The notes: generated from the sequence alone by a model not told the origin. A DNA stretch of 64,000 bases from Salinimicrobium nanhaiense (GCA_012038135.1 JAAVJQ010000001.1:124001-188000), one strand, 5' to 3'. Positions 35,171-44,774 are shown, counted from the first letter of the stretch. Made by a program: numbers and translations.

Positions 35171-36032
35171 GATCTTATCCAGGAATAGTAGCCTCTATTC
35201 CACCCAGCGTCTCATTGAGGCAGCAAAAAAAAGGCATCATGATGTAGAAGTCATTGATCCTCTCAAGTGTGACCTTATTATAGAAAAGAAACATCCCAGC
35301 ATCTATTATAAAGGCCGGCATATTGAAGATGCCGATGCCGTTATTCCAAGAATTGGAGCTTCTGTGACCTTTTATGGTACCGCGGTAGTACGCCAGTTTG
35401 AAATGATGGGGGTTTTCTCAACCACAGAATCTCAATCTCTGGTGAGAAGCCGGGACAAGTTAAGGAGTTTACAGGTACTGTCCCGGGCAAGACTGGGCCT
35501 TCCTAAAACCGTTTTTACCAATTACTCAAAGGATGTTGGTGAGGTCATTGACCATGTTGGCGGGGCGCCATTGATTATTAAACTCCTGGAAGGAACCCAG
35601 GGTCTTGGAGTAGTCCTGGCCGAAACCAAGAACGCAGCCGAATCTGTTATTGAAGCCTTTAACGGATTGCAGGCGCGGGTGATCGTACAGGAATTTATCA
35701 AGGAAGCAGGTGGAGCAGATATCCGTGCATTTATTGTGGATGGCCACGTAGTAGGAGCCATGAAAAGACAGGGAAAGGAAGGAGAATTTCGTTCGAACCT
35801 GCATAGGGGAGGATCGGCATCAATTATCCAGCTAACAGATGAGGAAGAAAATGCCGCCATTAAAGCTGCCAAGGCAATGGGTCTCGGAGTTGCAGGGGTA
35901 GATATGCTGCAAAGCTCCCGCGGACCATTGATCCTGGAAGTTAATTCTTCCCCGGGGCTTGAAGGTATAGAACATGCAACAGGAAAAGATATTGCTAAAT
36001 CTATTATTCGTTATATTGAGCGAAACGTTTAA
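35160..36032 (+). CDS. rimK: RimK-type ATP-grasp ligase (S6 glutamate ligase)
   Basis: The frame is open from 35118, but ATG at 35160 gives the family N-terminus ([18 protein letters not shown]), 290 residues. ATP-grasp features: [39 protein letters not shown], and the metal-binding [13 protein letters not shown]. RimK adds glutamate residues to the C-terminus of ribosomal protein S6. Translation probably couples to the preceding retropepsin-like gene (11-base overlap), and the aspartoacylase-like gene follows by 2 bases, giving a three-gene modification module. Confidence 0.93.
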   Translation: MNIKILSRNSSLYSTQRLIEAAKKRHHDVEVIDPLKCDLIIEKKHPSIYYKGRHIEDADAVIPRIGASVTFYGTAVVRQFEMMGVFSTTESQSLVRSRDKLRSLQVLSRARLGLPKTVFTNYSKDVGEVIDHVGGAPLIIKLLEGTQGLGVVLAETKNAAESVIEAFNGLQARVIVQEFIKEAGGADIRAFIVDGHVVGAMKRQGKEGEFRSNLHRGGSASIIQLTDEEENAAIKAAKAMGLGVAGVDMLQSSRGPLILEVNSSPGLEGIEHATGKDIAKSIIRYIERNV

Positions 36033-36034
36033 GC

Positions 36035-37036
36035 ATGGCATTTATAGATGAACACAATGTTCTCGAACTTTTAGGCAAAAGAATTCCACCCGGGAAAGGC
36101 GCTATTCTCAATTTTAATATGGCAAAATTATACACCACCACTCATGTGGAGGTGCCAATTATTATTGAAAGATCCAAAAAACCGGGGCCGGTTGTCCTTA
36201 TCACCGCAGGCATCCATGGAGATGAGATCAATGGAGTTGAGGTGGTTAGGCAGCTTATTGTAAAGGAGATCAACAAACCGGCAAAAGGTACGGTGATCTG
36301 CATCCCCATTTTAAATGTTTTCGGATTCCTGAATATGAGTCGGGAATTTCCTGATGGCCGCGATCTGAACCGTGTTTTTCCCGGTTCCAAAAATGGCTCT
36401 TTAGCCAGTCGTTTTGCATATCAGTTCGTGCAGAAAATTCTTCCCGTAGCCGATTTTTGTATAGATTTTCACACCGGTGGTTCGAGCCGGTTCAATGCTC
36501 CACAGATCAGGATCAAAAAAGGGGAAGAAATGGCTATGCATTATGCCCGAATTTTTAATGCACCTTTTACTATAGTTTCAAAGACCATTTCAAAATCCTA
36601 CAGGGAAACCTGTGCAAAGCAGGGAAAACCTGTATTGCTTTTTGAAGGCGGAAAATCCAGGGACAGCAACAAAAGTGTAGCCAAGCACGGAGTAGAAGGG
36701 GCAATGAGAATTCTGGCCCATTTTGAGATGCTGAAACCTAAATTTGAGATCCCCGATCCCATTGGAGATACTATTCTTATTGAATACAGCAGCTGGATGC
36801 GCGCAAAATACAGCGGATTGCTGCATATCAAAGTTCCCTGCGGAAAACACGTCGAAAAAGGCGAATACATTGCAACAATTACAGATCCTTACGGAAAGCT
36901 TCGGCATAAAGTAAAAGCTCCCAATACCGGTTATATCATCAATGTAAATGAATCTCCCATTGTTTACCAGGGAGATGCTATTTTTCATCTTTCAGTCTCA
37001 AAAGAAACGTATGAACAAGAAGCAGCTGCGAATTAA
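36035..37036 (+). CDS. Succinylglutamate desuccinylase/aspartoacylase family hydrolase
   Basis: A 333-residue zinc hydrolase related to AstE and aspartoacylase (M14-like fold). Zinc ligands are His61 and Glu64 (GIHGDE) and His146 (DFHTGG); DGRDLNRVFPG binds the substrate carboxylate. The C-terminal 80 residues look like the small beta-barrel/lipoyl-like end common in this group (GKHVEKGEYIATITDPYG). No arginine succinyltransferase genes are near, so AST-pathway work is unlikely. Its fixed position after rimK suggests it acts on a glutamylated or related C-terminus, an inference. It overlaps the next gene by 26 bases. Confidence 0.86.
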   Translation: MAFIDEHNVLELLGKRIPPGKGAILNFNMAKLYTTTHVEVPIIIERSKKPGPVVLITAGIHGDEINGVEVVRQLIVKEINKPAKGTVICIPILNVFGFLNMSREFPDGRDLNRVFPGSKNGSLASRFAYQFVQKILPVADFCIDFHTGGSSRFNAPQIRIKKGEEMAMHYARIFNAPFTIVSKTISKSYRETCAKQGKPVLLFEGGKSRDSNKSVAKHGVEGAMRILAHFEMLKPKFEIPDPIGDTILIEYSSWMRAKYSGLLHIKVPCGKHVEKGEYIATITDPYGKLRHKVKAPNTGYIINVNESPIVYQGDAIFHLSVSKETYEQEAAAN

Positions 37037-37583
37037 ATACAAAAAACTTCGGGAAGTTCTTACTTCTGAAGACGTGGAAGAAGGCAGTATGGAAATTGCC
37101 AACAACCTTATAGGCTTACCAATCTGGGGTCATTCCTATTACCATATTTTCCTTAGTATATCTGAAAAAAGAGAGGTAGATACACAGGCGATCCTGCACA
37201 TTCTTCAGGGAAAAGATAAGAATGTTGTGCTATCCAAAGCCGATTTTAAAAGCGGTACTTTATCACACTTCATACTTACAGATTCCACCGTGATCAAAGT
37301 GAATGACTGGGGAATTCCGGAGCCTGTTGAGGGCATTGAAATTCCTGCAGAAAAAATTGAGGTTGTATTTATTCCCCTTCTCGTATTTGATGAAAAAGGA
37401 AACCGAATAGGCTACGGAAAAGGCTTTTATGACCGCTTCCTTTTGCAATGTTCTCCTGATGTTTTGAAAGTAGGACTTTCCTTTTTTGATGCCGAAAAAG
37501 AGATAGAAGATGTTAGTCCGCTTGACGTACCCCTGGATTACTGCGTGACCCCGGAAAGAATATATGATTTTAAAAATTTGTAA
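37011..37583 (+). CDS. 5-formyltetrahydrofolate cyclo-ligase
   Basis: ATG at 37011 gives 190 residues, the normal size; the longer frame from 36948 adds 21 residues lacking family similarity. The N-terminal KKQLRIKYKKLRE and the ATP/substrate motif RIGYGKGFYDRFL near residue 143 are diagnostic. The enzyme (MTHFS, also called FAU1/YgfA) converts 5-formyl-THF to 5,10-methenyl-THF. It overlaps the aspartoacylase-like gene by 26 bases, implying coupled translation. Confidence 0.93.
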   Translation: MNKKQLRIKYKKLREVLTSEDVEEGSMEIANNLIGLPIWGHSYYHIFLSISEKREVDTQAILHILQGKDKNVVLSKADFKSGTLSHFILTDSTVIKVNDWGIPEPVEGIEIPAEKIEVVFIPLLVFDEKGNRIGYGKGFYDRFLLQCSPDVLKVGLSFFDAEKEIEDVSPLDVPLDYCVTPERIYDFKNL

Positions 37584-37630
37584 ACCATAAGGTTTTCAAT
37601 TACTTTTATTGCAATTAACGCAAGCCTTTA

Positions 37631-39082
37631 ATGCTAAACGACCTCCAGTTAAACAGTATTTTAGAAGATTTTGATGTTGCTTACTGGAAGATCAACCTCC
37701 TCACCAAAGAGATCTCCTGGTCTCAGCACTTTAACTATCTCATAGGAAATCCCGATCCCGGTCCCAATAAATTTGATTTTTTCCTGGAAAATATTCTGCA
37801 CAGGGACTATCGTTATGATTTTAGAGAGCATTTCGAAGACCTCACCACCCGTTTTAAACCCTTTACTGCCGAAGTACGCCTCAAGTTGGAAAACGGTAAA
37901 TACCGCTGGTTTGAGTGCCGAAACTTAAAAAGCAAGGATAAAGGATTTTCAGATGCTGCCGTGCTGCTGTTTGTAAACATCCACCAGGCGAAAAGGGATC
38001 AGTACACCATTGAGGAAAACTTCTTTTATTACCGGGAGACGGCAGAGATGACCTCTACCGGCGGCTGGTATCTTGACGTGAATACCAATGCGGTCTATTG
38101 GGATAATGTGACTAAAAAGATCCTGGATTGCCCGATGGACTATGAACCCAATCCCGAAGATAAAATGCGATTTTACGCAGGAGAGCATCATGGGAAGGTG
38201 GAGAACATGTTTAAAAAGTGCTCCAAATTTGGAATTCCTTTCAAAGTGGAGATAAAGATGCGCACGCTTCATAACAAAGAATTCTGGGTAAGAGCGACAG
38301 GGAAACCGGTTTATAATAATGAGCAGGAGATTATTGGAATTCGCGGAGTTTATCAGGATATCGATGAACAAAAGACCAATGAACTCAATCTTCAGAATTC
38401 ACTTGACATCATTGCTTCACAAAATTCCAGGCTCTTCAATTTTGCACATATAGTTTCCCATCAGCTGCGGTCGCACAGTAGTAACCTCAGTCTTATTGCA
38501 CAACTACTAAGAGAAGCAAAAACTTCCGAAGATAAACTGGACCTGCTTATCAACGTGAATGATATTTCAGAGAATCTTGAGAAAGCAATAAAAGACCTCA
38601 ATGAGGTGGTGACCCGGCAAAATAACCTGAAAAAAGAAAAACAGCTCGTTAAGTTCAAAGATGCTCTGGATGTGGTGATTGCTTCTACTTCTTCCCTAAT
38701 TAAAAGGGAAAATGCGGAGATCATCGCCGAATTTGATGCCTTGAACGAAATAAACTACATTTCTGAGTATCTGGAGAGTATTTTATTAAATTTGATTACG
38801 AATGCCATTAAATACAAGTTCAAAGGCAGAAAACCGGTGATCTATATTCAAACTTATAAGGAGCATGGCGAAAATTTCCTGGAGGTAAGTGATAATGGAA
38901 TGGGAATCGATTTGGATGAACACGGCGATAAGATGTTTGGGATGTATAAAACCTTTCACCGCCATCCCGAAGCGAATGGAATCGGACTTTTTATCACCAA
39001 GAATCAGGTGGAGGCAATGGGAGGAAGCATCTCTGTCACCAGCACAGTAAATATTGGCACTACCTTTAAAATCAAATTCTAA
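37631..39082 (+). CDS. PAS-domain sensor histidine kinase
   Basis: A 483-residue soluble kinase with no transmembrane segment. Two PAS folds occupy about 8-120 and 135-250 (the second with its PAC end GIRGVYQDIDEQK). The dimerisation/phosphoacceptor segment FAHIVSHQLRSHSSN puts the phosphorylated His at 277; ATPase motifs follow: N box NLITNAIKYK (about 384), DNGMGI (about 423) and GIGLFITKNQVEAMGG (about 450). The HxLRSH form is common among Bacteroidetes PAS kinases. A lone receiver gene follows by 5 bases and is the probable partner. The signal, likely a cytosolic ligand or redox cue, cannot be told. Confidence 0.92.
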   Translation: MLNDLQLNSILEDFDVAYWKINLLTKEISWSQHFNYLIGNPDPGPNKFDFFLENILHRDYRYDFREHFEDLTTRFKPFTAEVRLKLENGKYRWFECRNLKSKDKGFSDAAVLLFVNIHQAKRDQYTIEENFFYYRETAEMTSTGGWYLDVNTNAVYWDNVTKKILDCPMDYEPNPEDKMRFYAGEHHGKVENMFKKCSKFGIPFKVEIKMRTLHNKEFWVRATGKPVYNNEQEIIGIRGVYQDIDEQKTNELNLQNSLDIIASQNSRLFNFAHIVSHQLRSHSSNLSLIAQLLREAKTSEDKLDLLINVNDISENLEKAIKDLNEVVTRQNNLKKEKQLVKFKDALDVVIASTSSLIKRENAEIIAEFDALNEINYISEYLESILLNLITNAIKYKFKGRKPVIYIQTYKEHGENFLEVSDNGMGIDLDEHGDKMFGMYKTFHRHPEANGIGLFITKNQVEAMGGSISVTSTVNIGTTFKIKF

Positions 39083-39087
39083 ATACT

Positions 39088-39501
39088 ATGGATCATCCAA
39101 TAGAACTTGCATGCATCATAGATGATGACAAGATCTACGTAAACCTGGTAAAAAAGATCATAGAGATCAAGAAACTTTCCCAGAACCTTATCATCTTCAA
39201 AAATGGGAAAGAAGCTCTGGATTATTTTAAAGCGATCCTGGAGAATGTAAGCGAAGAGCGTCTGCCCGATATTATTTTCCTCGACCTGAATATGCCAGTG
39301 ATGGACGGCTGGGAATTCCTGAGTGAATTTGTAAAGATCAAGAACAGCTTCAATAAGAAAATCACCCTTTACGTGGTAAGTTCGTCTATAGATCCCCGGG
39401 ACCTTGAAAGGGCAAAATCTTTTAACATGGTAACAGACTATTTAATTAAGCCTATAGAATTAAAACGTTTCGAGAAAATCTTTGAAAGAGACGTCGCTTA
39501 A
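39088..39501 (+). CDS. Single-domain response regulator
   Basis: A 137-residue CheY-like receiver without output domain. Acidic residues Asp12-14 (IIDDDK), phosphoacceptor Asp66 (FLDLNMP), Ser in VVSSSID and Lys121 (LIKPIE) are all present. Paired with the PAS kinase 5 bases upstream. Lacking a DNA-binding domain, it may pass phosphate on or bind a protein target. Its TAA stop is made from TTAA, shared with the stop of convergent lspA. Confidence 0.94.
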   Translation: MDHPIELACIIDDDKIYVNLVKKIIEIKKLSQNLIIFKNGKEALDYFKAILENVSEERLPDIIFLDLNMPVMDGWEFLSEFVKIKNSFNKKITLYVVSSSIDPRDLERAKSFNMVTDYLIKPIELKRFEKIFERDVA

Positions 39502-40133
39502 CTAACTGCTTTTTTCGAATGTTTCTTTTCTTTTTCCTCCTGCGGAAATACTTTTTTATTGAAGATGATCAAAAGGAAGAAACCAACAGTAATAGCAGAA
39601 TCTGCGATGTTAAAAACAGGCTCAAAAAAAGTAAAATAATCTCCACCCCAAAAAGGGATCCACTCCGGAAGGTATCCGGACCATAACGGGAAATAAAGCA
39701 TATCCACTACATGCCCGTACAACAAAGGAGCATAGCCTCCACCTTCGGGAAGGAATTCAGCCACCTGATTATAGCTATGATCAAAGATCACCCCGTAAAA
39801 GACGGAATCAATTATATTACCCACGGCTCCTGCAAATATTAATGCAATTGCAGTAATGAGTATTTTGGAACCATTTTTCCTGATAGAATCCCACAGCCAG
39901 TAACCAATAAAAGGCACGGCGATAAGCCGGAAAGTCGTTAGCAGTAATTTGCCATATTCTCCGGGAATTTGTGCTCCCCAGGCCATCCCTTTATTTTCCA
40001 CAAACAAGATCCTAAACCAGTCGAAAACTCTTATCTCGTCTCCCAACATAAAATTGGTCTTGATATAGAATTTAGAAACCTGATCGATGATCAGGATAAC
40101 AACAATAATGGCAGAGGCTTGTTTTAAGGACAT
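39498..40133 (-). CDS. lspA: Lipoprotein signal peptidase (signal peptidase II)
   Basis: A 211-residue inner-membrane aspartyl peptidase that cleaves prolipoprotein signal peptides after lipidation. Catalytic aspartates are Asp109 (GAVGNIIDS) and Asp178 (FNIADSAI). It is longer than E. coli LspA (164) because of a periplasmic loop at about 115-165 and a basic C-terminal tail, both usual in Bacteroidetes. It serves the many lipoproteins in this window. A TATTTTTG box lies 20 bases before ATG. Confidence 0.96.
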   Translation of the reverse strand: MSLKQASAIIVVILIIDQVSKFYIKTNFMLGDEIRVFDWFRILFVENKGMAWGAQIPGEYGKLLLTTFRLIAVPFIGYWLWDSIRKNGSKILITAIALIFAGAVGNIIDSVFYGVIFDHSYNQVAEFLPEGGGYAPLLYGHVVDMLYFPLWSGYLPEWIPFWGGDYFTFFEPVFNIADSAITVGFFLLIIFNKKVFPQEEKEKKHSKKAVS

Positions 40134-40153
40134 TTAGAATTTTTTGAACGGGG

Positions 40154-40161
40154 CAAAAATA
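40154..40161 (-). promoter_or_regulatory. lspA promoter -7 box
   Basis: Minus-strand TATTTTTG, a perfect TAnnTTTG match, 20 bases upstream of the lspA ATG. Confidence 0.5.
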
Positions 40162-40167
40162 CTAATA

Positions 40168-40788
40168 TTATTTAGTTTCAGTGAGCTTTATATCCCCGTT
40201 GATGCTGGTTAATACCATTTTATGAATTCCATGGGAATTTTTGGACACTTCAACCTGCCCGTGACGGGAATTTGCTTCCGAAGTAAAATTGCGGGCGCTG
40301 CCAAGAATATTTCCTTCGTAGGTGTTCACTACAGCCGTTCCTTCAAAATCTTCAAAGTAACAGGAGCCTGTTTTCAACTGAATTAACACACTGTCGTAAG
40401 AGCCTGTAAGGAAAACGGAAGCCACATTGGAATTCACCTCCACCTCCATATCTTCGGGAATCTCCAGTTCAACTTCCATGGAGAAAACTTTGTGCGCACT
40501 CAATTTATCATACCCGCTTTGCAGGATCTCCCTAAAACGGGAATTTAAAAAGAGAGTTTGCGACCGCCTTTCCACATCAAGATTAATATCATCGTAATAT
40601 TCCCCTTCTGTATCGGTTGTGATCCTTATTTCTGTTCCGGGAAATGTGGTAACCTTGATCTTATAGATCTCATCACTGGAGAGTACGATCTTTTCCAGGT
40701 CCCCTGCTTCGATTACATGGGTAATATGCTTTTGAGCTATAGCAGTAAAACCCGGCAAAAGCATTAATAAAAAGAAGAAGAATTTCAT
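40168..40788 (-). CDS. DUF4097-like secreted beta-helix protein
   Basis: ATG at 40788 gives a signal peptide (MKFFFFLLMLLPGFTAIAQ) and 206 residues; the longer frame to 40821 runs through a terminator. The mature part is made of short repeating strands (VEVNSNVASVFLTGSYDSV, GSCYFEDFEGTAVVNTYEGNI, HGQVEVSKNSHG), as in DUF4097/DUF2807 putative auto-transporter adhesin head proteins. Function unknown; periplasmic or surface location. It ends 34 bases before lspA starts and may be co-transcribed with it. Confidence 0.75.
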   Translation of the reverse strand: MKFFFFLLMLLPGFTAIAQKHITHVIEAGDLEKIVLSSDEIYKIKVTTFPGTEIRITTDTEGEYYDDINLDVERRSQTLFLNSRFREILQSGYDKLSAHKVFSMEVELEIPEDMEVEVNSNVASVFLTGSYDSVLIQLKTGSCYFEDFEGTAVVNTYEGNILGSARNFTSEANSRHGQVEVSKNSHGIHKMVLTSINGDIKLTETK

Positions 40789-40804
40789 GTATTTAGTGAA
40801 ACAA

Positions 40805-40836
40805 AAAACGCTCCAAACCAAAGGCCGGAGCGTTTT
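40805..40836 (-). terminator. Terminator of the ileS - DksA-like unit
   Basis: Minus-strand AAAACGCTCC and GGAGCGTTTT form a perfect 10-bp stem with a 12-base loop, ending TTTTTTGT, 18 bases after the DksA-like stop. Confidence 0.85.
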
Positions 40837-40853
40837 ATAAAAAAGTAGTATTG

Positions 40854-41237
40854 TTATCGCTGCAAATTTTTTGCTTCAATGCTCAAAGTAGCATGCGGCA
40901 CAAGTTTTAATCTTTCCTTGGCAATCAATTTACCTGTTACCCTACAGATCCCGTAGGTCTTGCTTTCAATACGCACAAGCGCATTTTTAAGATCACGGAT
41001 AAATTTCTCCTGCCTGATAGCGAGTTGGGAATTTGCTTCTTTGCTCATGGTTTCGCTACCTTCCTCAAAAGCTTTGAACGTTGGAGAGGTATCATCTGTA
41101 CCGTTGTTCCCATCATTCATGTAGGCGCTTTTGTAAAGTTCCAGCTGCTCCTTTGCCTTTTCTATCTTGGCAAGGATCAATGTCCTGAATTCCGCCAGCT
41201 CTGCGTCGCTGTAGCGTTCTTTAACTTCTGTTGACAT
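40854..41237 (-). CDS. TraR/DksA-family protein with degenerate zinc finger
   Basis: A 127-residue protein with the DksA coiled-coil-like helices (about 10-90) and the C-terminal finger region YGICRVTGKLIAKERL...ATLSIEAK. Only Cys98 of the four zinc cysteines remains; the others are Thr, Ser and Glu-type residues. DksA binds RNA polymerase through the secondary channel with ppGpp; this cysteine-poor form is widespread in Bacteroidetes and could act zinc-free. It starts 5 bases after the ileS stop and is followed by a strong terminator. Confidence 0.9.
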   Translation of the reverse strand: MSTEVKERYSDAELAEFRTLILAKIEKAKEQLELYKSAYMNDGNNGTDDTSPTFKAFEEGSETMSKEANSQLAIRQEKFIRDLKNALVRIESKTYGICRVTGKLIAKERLKLVPHATLSIEAKNLQR

Positions 41238-41242
41238 AGTTC

Positions 41243-44200
41243 TTAATGTTTTTTAATTAACAACCTTGTGGTCACTTCATCAAAAGAAACTTCCAGTCCG
41301 TTGTTCACTTCTTCTGCTAAGTCGAGATTTGCAGTGAGGGTTTCGGTTTTAATATATTCTATATTTTGTTCGACGGCCTCCTCGACAGTACCATCCTTTT
41401 GTAGGGTCACATCTATCTTATCGGTTACTTCAAATCCCGAATCTTTTCTGAAATTCTGAATTCTGTTCACCAATTCTCTTGCAATTCCTTCTCTCTTTAA
41501 TTCTTCTGAAATAGTGATATCAAGAGCTACGGTAATATTTCCTGAATTCGCTACCAGCCATCCTTCAATATCCTGAGATGTGATCTCCACATCACCTAAT
41601 TCTAATGTAAGCAATTTCCCGTTAATGTCAACCTCAATTTGCCCTTCCTGCTCAATTTTCTGAATATCAGCGGAATTGAAATTATTAATCTTGCCGGCAA
41701 TAAGCTTCATATCCTTTCCAAACCTCGGGCCAAGAACTTTAAAATTGGGTTTTATCTGCTTAACAAGGATTCCTGAAGCATCATCAATGAGCTCCAGTTC
41801 CTTCACATTCACTTCAGATTTTATGAGATCTGCTACGGCTTGAATCTCTTTCTTTTGCTGTTCATCGAGCACCGGGATCATCACTCTCTGCAACGGCTGT
41901 CTTACTTTGATCATCTCCTTCTTCCTCAGGGAAAGCACCAGAGATGAAATGGTTTGCGCCTTTTGCATTTGACGTTCCAGCTCCTTATCTACAAATGCCT
42001 CATCAGCTTTTGGAAAATAGGCAAGATGAACAGATTCAAATTCCTCTTTTTGAGTAGCCAGGTTAAGATCCTTATACAGCCTATCCATAAAGAAAGGTGC
42101 AACAGGAGCTCCCAATTTGGCTACAGTCTCAAGGCAGGTGTAAAGAGTTTGATAAGCTGAAATTTTATCGGGACCATATTCTCCTTTCCAGAATCTTCTT
42201 CGGCATAATCTCACGTACCAGTTGCTCAGGTTCTCCTGAACAAATTCTGAAATTGCCCGCGTTGCCTTAGTCGGTTCATAATCTGCATAGAACTTATCTA
42301 CGTTCCCGATCAATGTGTGTAATTCTGAAAGGATCCATCTGTCTATTTCAGGTCTTTCCTCAAGCGGCACATCGGCTTCAGCATAGCTAAAGTTGTCAAT
42401 GTTTGCATATAACGAAAAGAAAGAATAGGTGTTGTAAAGTGTTCCGAAGAATTTACGGCGCACTTCAGAAATTCCTTCAATATCAAATTTTAAATTATCC
42501 CAGGGGTTGGCATTAGAAATCATATACCAGCGGGTGGCATCGGGTCCAAAAGCAGCAAGAGTTTCAAAAGGATCTACGGCATTTCCAAGACGCTTCGACA
42601 TTTTTTGCCCGTTCTTGTCAAGTACGAGTCCGTTAGAAACAACATTTTTATATGCTACATCATCAAAAGTCATGGTAGCGATAGCGTGAAGCGTATAGAA
42701 CCATCCTCTCGTTTGATCAACGCCCTCGGCTATGAAATCGGCTTTTCGCCAGGTTTGCTCTACTTTTTCGGCATTTTCGAAAGGATAATGCCACTGTGAA
42801 TAAGGCATAGATCCTGAATCGAACCAAACATCAATAAGGTCTGCTTCCCGCTTCATTGCTTTCCCTGAAGCCGAAACCAATACAATCTCATCAACCACAT
42901 TCTTGTGCAGGTCTACCTTATCATAATTCTCATCGCTGAAGTTCCCCGGCTCAAATTCTTCAAAAAGATCGGCTTTCATAAAGCCTGCTTCCACAGCCTT
43001 TTTCATTTCCTCCTTCAGTTCTTCGATAGAACCAATGATCTTCTCCTCTTTTTTGTCTTCAGTTCTCCAGATTGGCAAAGGGATTCCCCAATATCTAGAC
43101 CTGGAAAGGTTCCAATCGTTAGCATTGGCCAACCAGTTTCCAAAACGGCCTTCTCCGGTAGATTTTGGTTTCCAGTTGATCTGCTGGTTTAGTTCATACA
43201 TCCGGTCTTTAACATCGGTGATCTTGATGAACCAGGAATCCAGCGGATAATATAAAATAGGTTTATCTGTTCTCCAGCAATTAGGATAGCTGTGAACGTA
43301 CTTTTCAACTTTAAAAGCCCTGTTCTCTTCTTTTAGTTTGATGGCGAGTTCAACATCCACAGATTTTTCGGGAGCTTCGCCATCGGCATAATACTCATTC
43401 TTGACATATTTACCACCGAACTCTCCCAGCTCGGGTCTGAATTTCCCCTGCAGGTCCACAAGCGGAACAAGATTGTCATTTTCATCTTTCACCAACAACG
43501 GCGGAACTTCGGGTGAGGCCTGTTTAGCCACCATGGCATCATCGGCACCAAAAGTTGGAGAGGTGTGAACGATCCCGGTACCATCTTCGATAGTAACAAA
43601 ATCCCCAAGGATCACACGGAATGCATTTTCAGGATGCTCGAATGGCAACACATATGGCAGCAACTGCTCGTATTTTACATTCTCAAGTTCTTTTCCGAGA
43701 AAAGACTCACCTATCAAAAATGGGATTTTTTTATTCCCTTCTTTGTAAGCTTGTAAAGCCTCTTCAGAATCCACTTTTTGGAACTTCTTGTCGAACTGCT
43801 TTTCAGCAAGATCTTTGGCTACCACCACAGTGATAGGCTCGAAAGTATATTGGTTGTAAGTTTTTACCGTAACATATTCGATCTTTGGCCCTACTGTCAA
43901 TGCAGTGTTAGAAGGCAAGGTCCATGGAGTCGTCGTCCAGGCTATAAAGAAAATTTCTCCTTCCATTTCTGAAAGAAATGCAGGAAGCGTTTCTTTCTTT
44001 GCTTTGAACATCGCAGTTACCGTAGTATCGGTCACGTCCTGATAAGTTCCCGGCTGATTAAGCTCATGAGAACTTAGTCCTGTACCTGCTTTTGGAGAGT
44101 AAGGCTGGATAGTATAGCCTTTGTAGATCAAACCTTTTTTGTAGATCTGGGAAAGCAGCCACCACACCGTTTCCATGTATTTTGGCTTATAGGTGATGTA

Positions 44201-44650
44201 TGGATCATCCATATCAACCCAATAGCCCATTTTTTCGGTGAGATCATTCCAGACATCGGTGTATCGCATCACCGCCGTCTTACATGCTTCATTGTACTCC
44301 TCTACCGTGATCTTTTTCCCTATGTCTTCTTTGGTGATGCCTAATTCCTTTTCAACCCCAAGTTCGATCGGCAGGCCGTGAGTATCCCAGCCGGCTTTAC
44401 GCTTTACCTGAAAACCTTTTTGAGTTTGATAGCGGCAAAAAATATCTTTAATGGCACGCGCCATTACATGGTGAATTCCCGGAAGTCCGTTTGCGGATGG
44501 CGGACCTTCAAAAAAGATAAATGGCTCCTTACCTTCACGCGAACTTACGCTTTTTTCAAAAACATCATTTTCCTTCCAATAATGCAGAATTTCTTCTGCC
44601 ACTTTTGGCAGGTCAAGTCCTTTATATTCAGGGAACTTTGGGCTCATCAT
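41243..44650 (-). CDS. ileS: Isoleucyl-tRNA synthetase
   Basis: A 1135-residue class I synthetase. The HIGH-like motif appears as GLPGIHHVMA (about residues 55-65), an editing (CP1) domain follows, and KMSKR lies at the usual place after DKNGQ. The long form with extended C-terminus corresponds to the type 2 (mupirocin-resistant, eukaryote-like) IleRS group seen in many Bacteroidetes, though I judge that only from length and the HIGH variant. Two adjacent ATG codons (44650 and 44647) could start it. No T-box leader is visible. The DksA-like gene follows by 5 bases. Confidence 0.96.
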   Translation of the reverse strand: MMSPKFPEYKGLDLPKVAEEILHYWKENDVFEKSVSSREGKEPFIFFEGPPSANGLPGIHHVMARAIKDIFCRYQTQKGFQVKRKAGWDTHGLPIELGVEKELGITKEDIGKKITVEEYNEACKTAVMRYTDVWNDLTEKMGYWVDMDDPYITYKPKYMETVWWLLSQIYKKGLIYKGYTIQPYSPKAGTGLSSHELNQPGTYQDVTDTTVTAMFKAKKETLPAFLSEMEGEIFFIAWTTTPWTLPSNTALTVGPKIEYVTVKTYNQYTFEPITVVVAKDLAEKQFDKKFQKVDSEEALQAYKEGNKKIPFLIGESFLGKELENVKYEQLLPYVLPFEHPENAFRVILGDFVTIEDGTGIVHTSPTFGADDAMVAKQASPEVPPLLVKDENDNLVPLVDLQGKFRPELGEFGGKYVKNEYYADGEAPEKSVDVELAIKLKEENRAFKVEKYVHSYPNCWRTDKPILYYPLDSWFIKITDVKDRMYELNQQINWKPKSTGEGRFGNWLANANDWNLSRSRYWGIPLPIWRTEDKKEEKIIGSIEELKEEMKKAVEAGFMKADLFEEFEPGNFSDENYDKVDLHKNVVDEIVLVSASGKAMKREADLIDVWFDSGSMPYSQWHYPFENAEKVEQTWRKADFIAEGVDQTRGWFYTLHAIATMTFDDVAYKNVVSNGLVLDKNGQKMSKRLGNAVDPFETLAAFGPDATRWYMISNANPWDNLKFDIEGISEVRRKFFGTLYNTYSFFSLYANIDNFSYAEADVPLEERPEIDRWILSELHTLIGNVDKFYADYEPTKATRAISEFVQENLSNWYVRLCRRRFWKGEYGPDKISAYQTLYTCLETVAKLGAPVAPFFMDRLYKDLNLATQKEEFESVHLAYFPKADEAFVDKELERQMQKAQTISSLVLSLRKKEMIKVRQPLQRVMIPVLDEQQKKEIQAVADLIKSEVNVKELELIDDASGILVKQIKPNFKVLGPRFGKDMKLIAGKINNFNSADIQKIEQEGQIEVDINGKLLTLELGDVEITSQDIEGWLVANSGNITVALDITISEELKREGIARELVNRIQNFRKDSGFEVTDKIDVTLQKDGTVEEAVEQNIEYIKTETLTANLDLAEEVNNGLEVSFDEVTTRLLIKKH

Positions 44651-44774
44651 TCGGGTCTTTCAAATAGTTGCGCGAAAATAATGATTTTTAATAAATAGAA
44701 TGGTTTAAAAAAGGAAAACCTGAAAACATCCTGATCTTTATCGCTTCTAATAAATTTATTCTGTGGAGTTTAGC

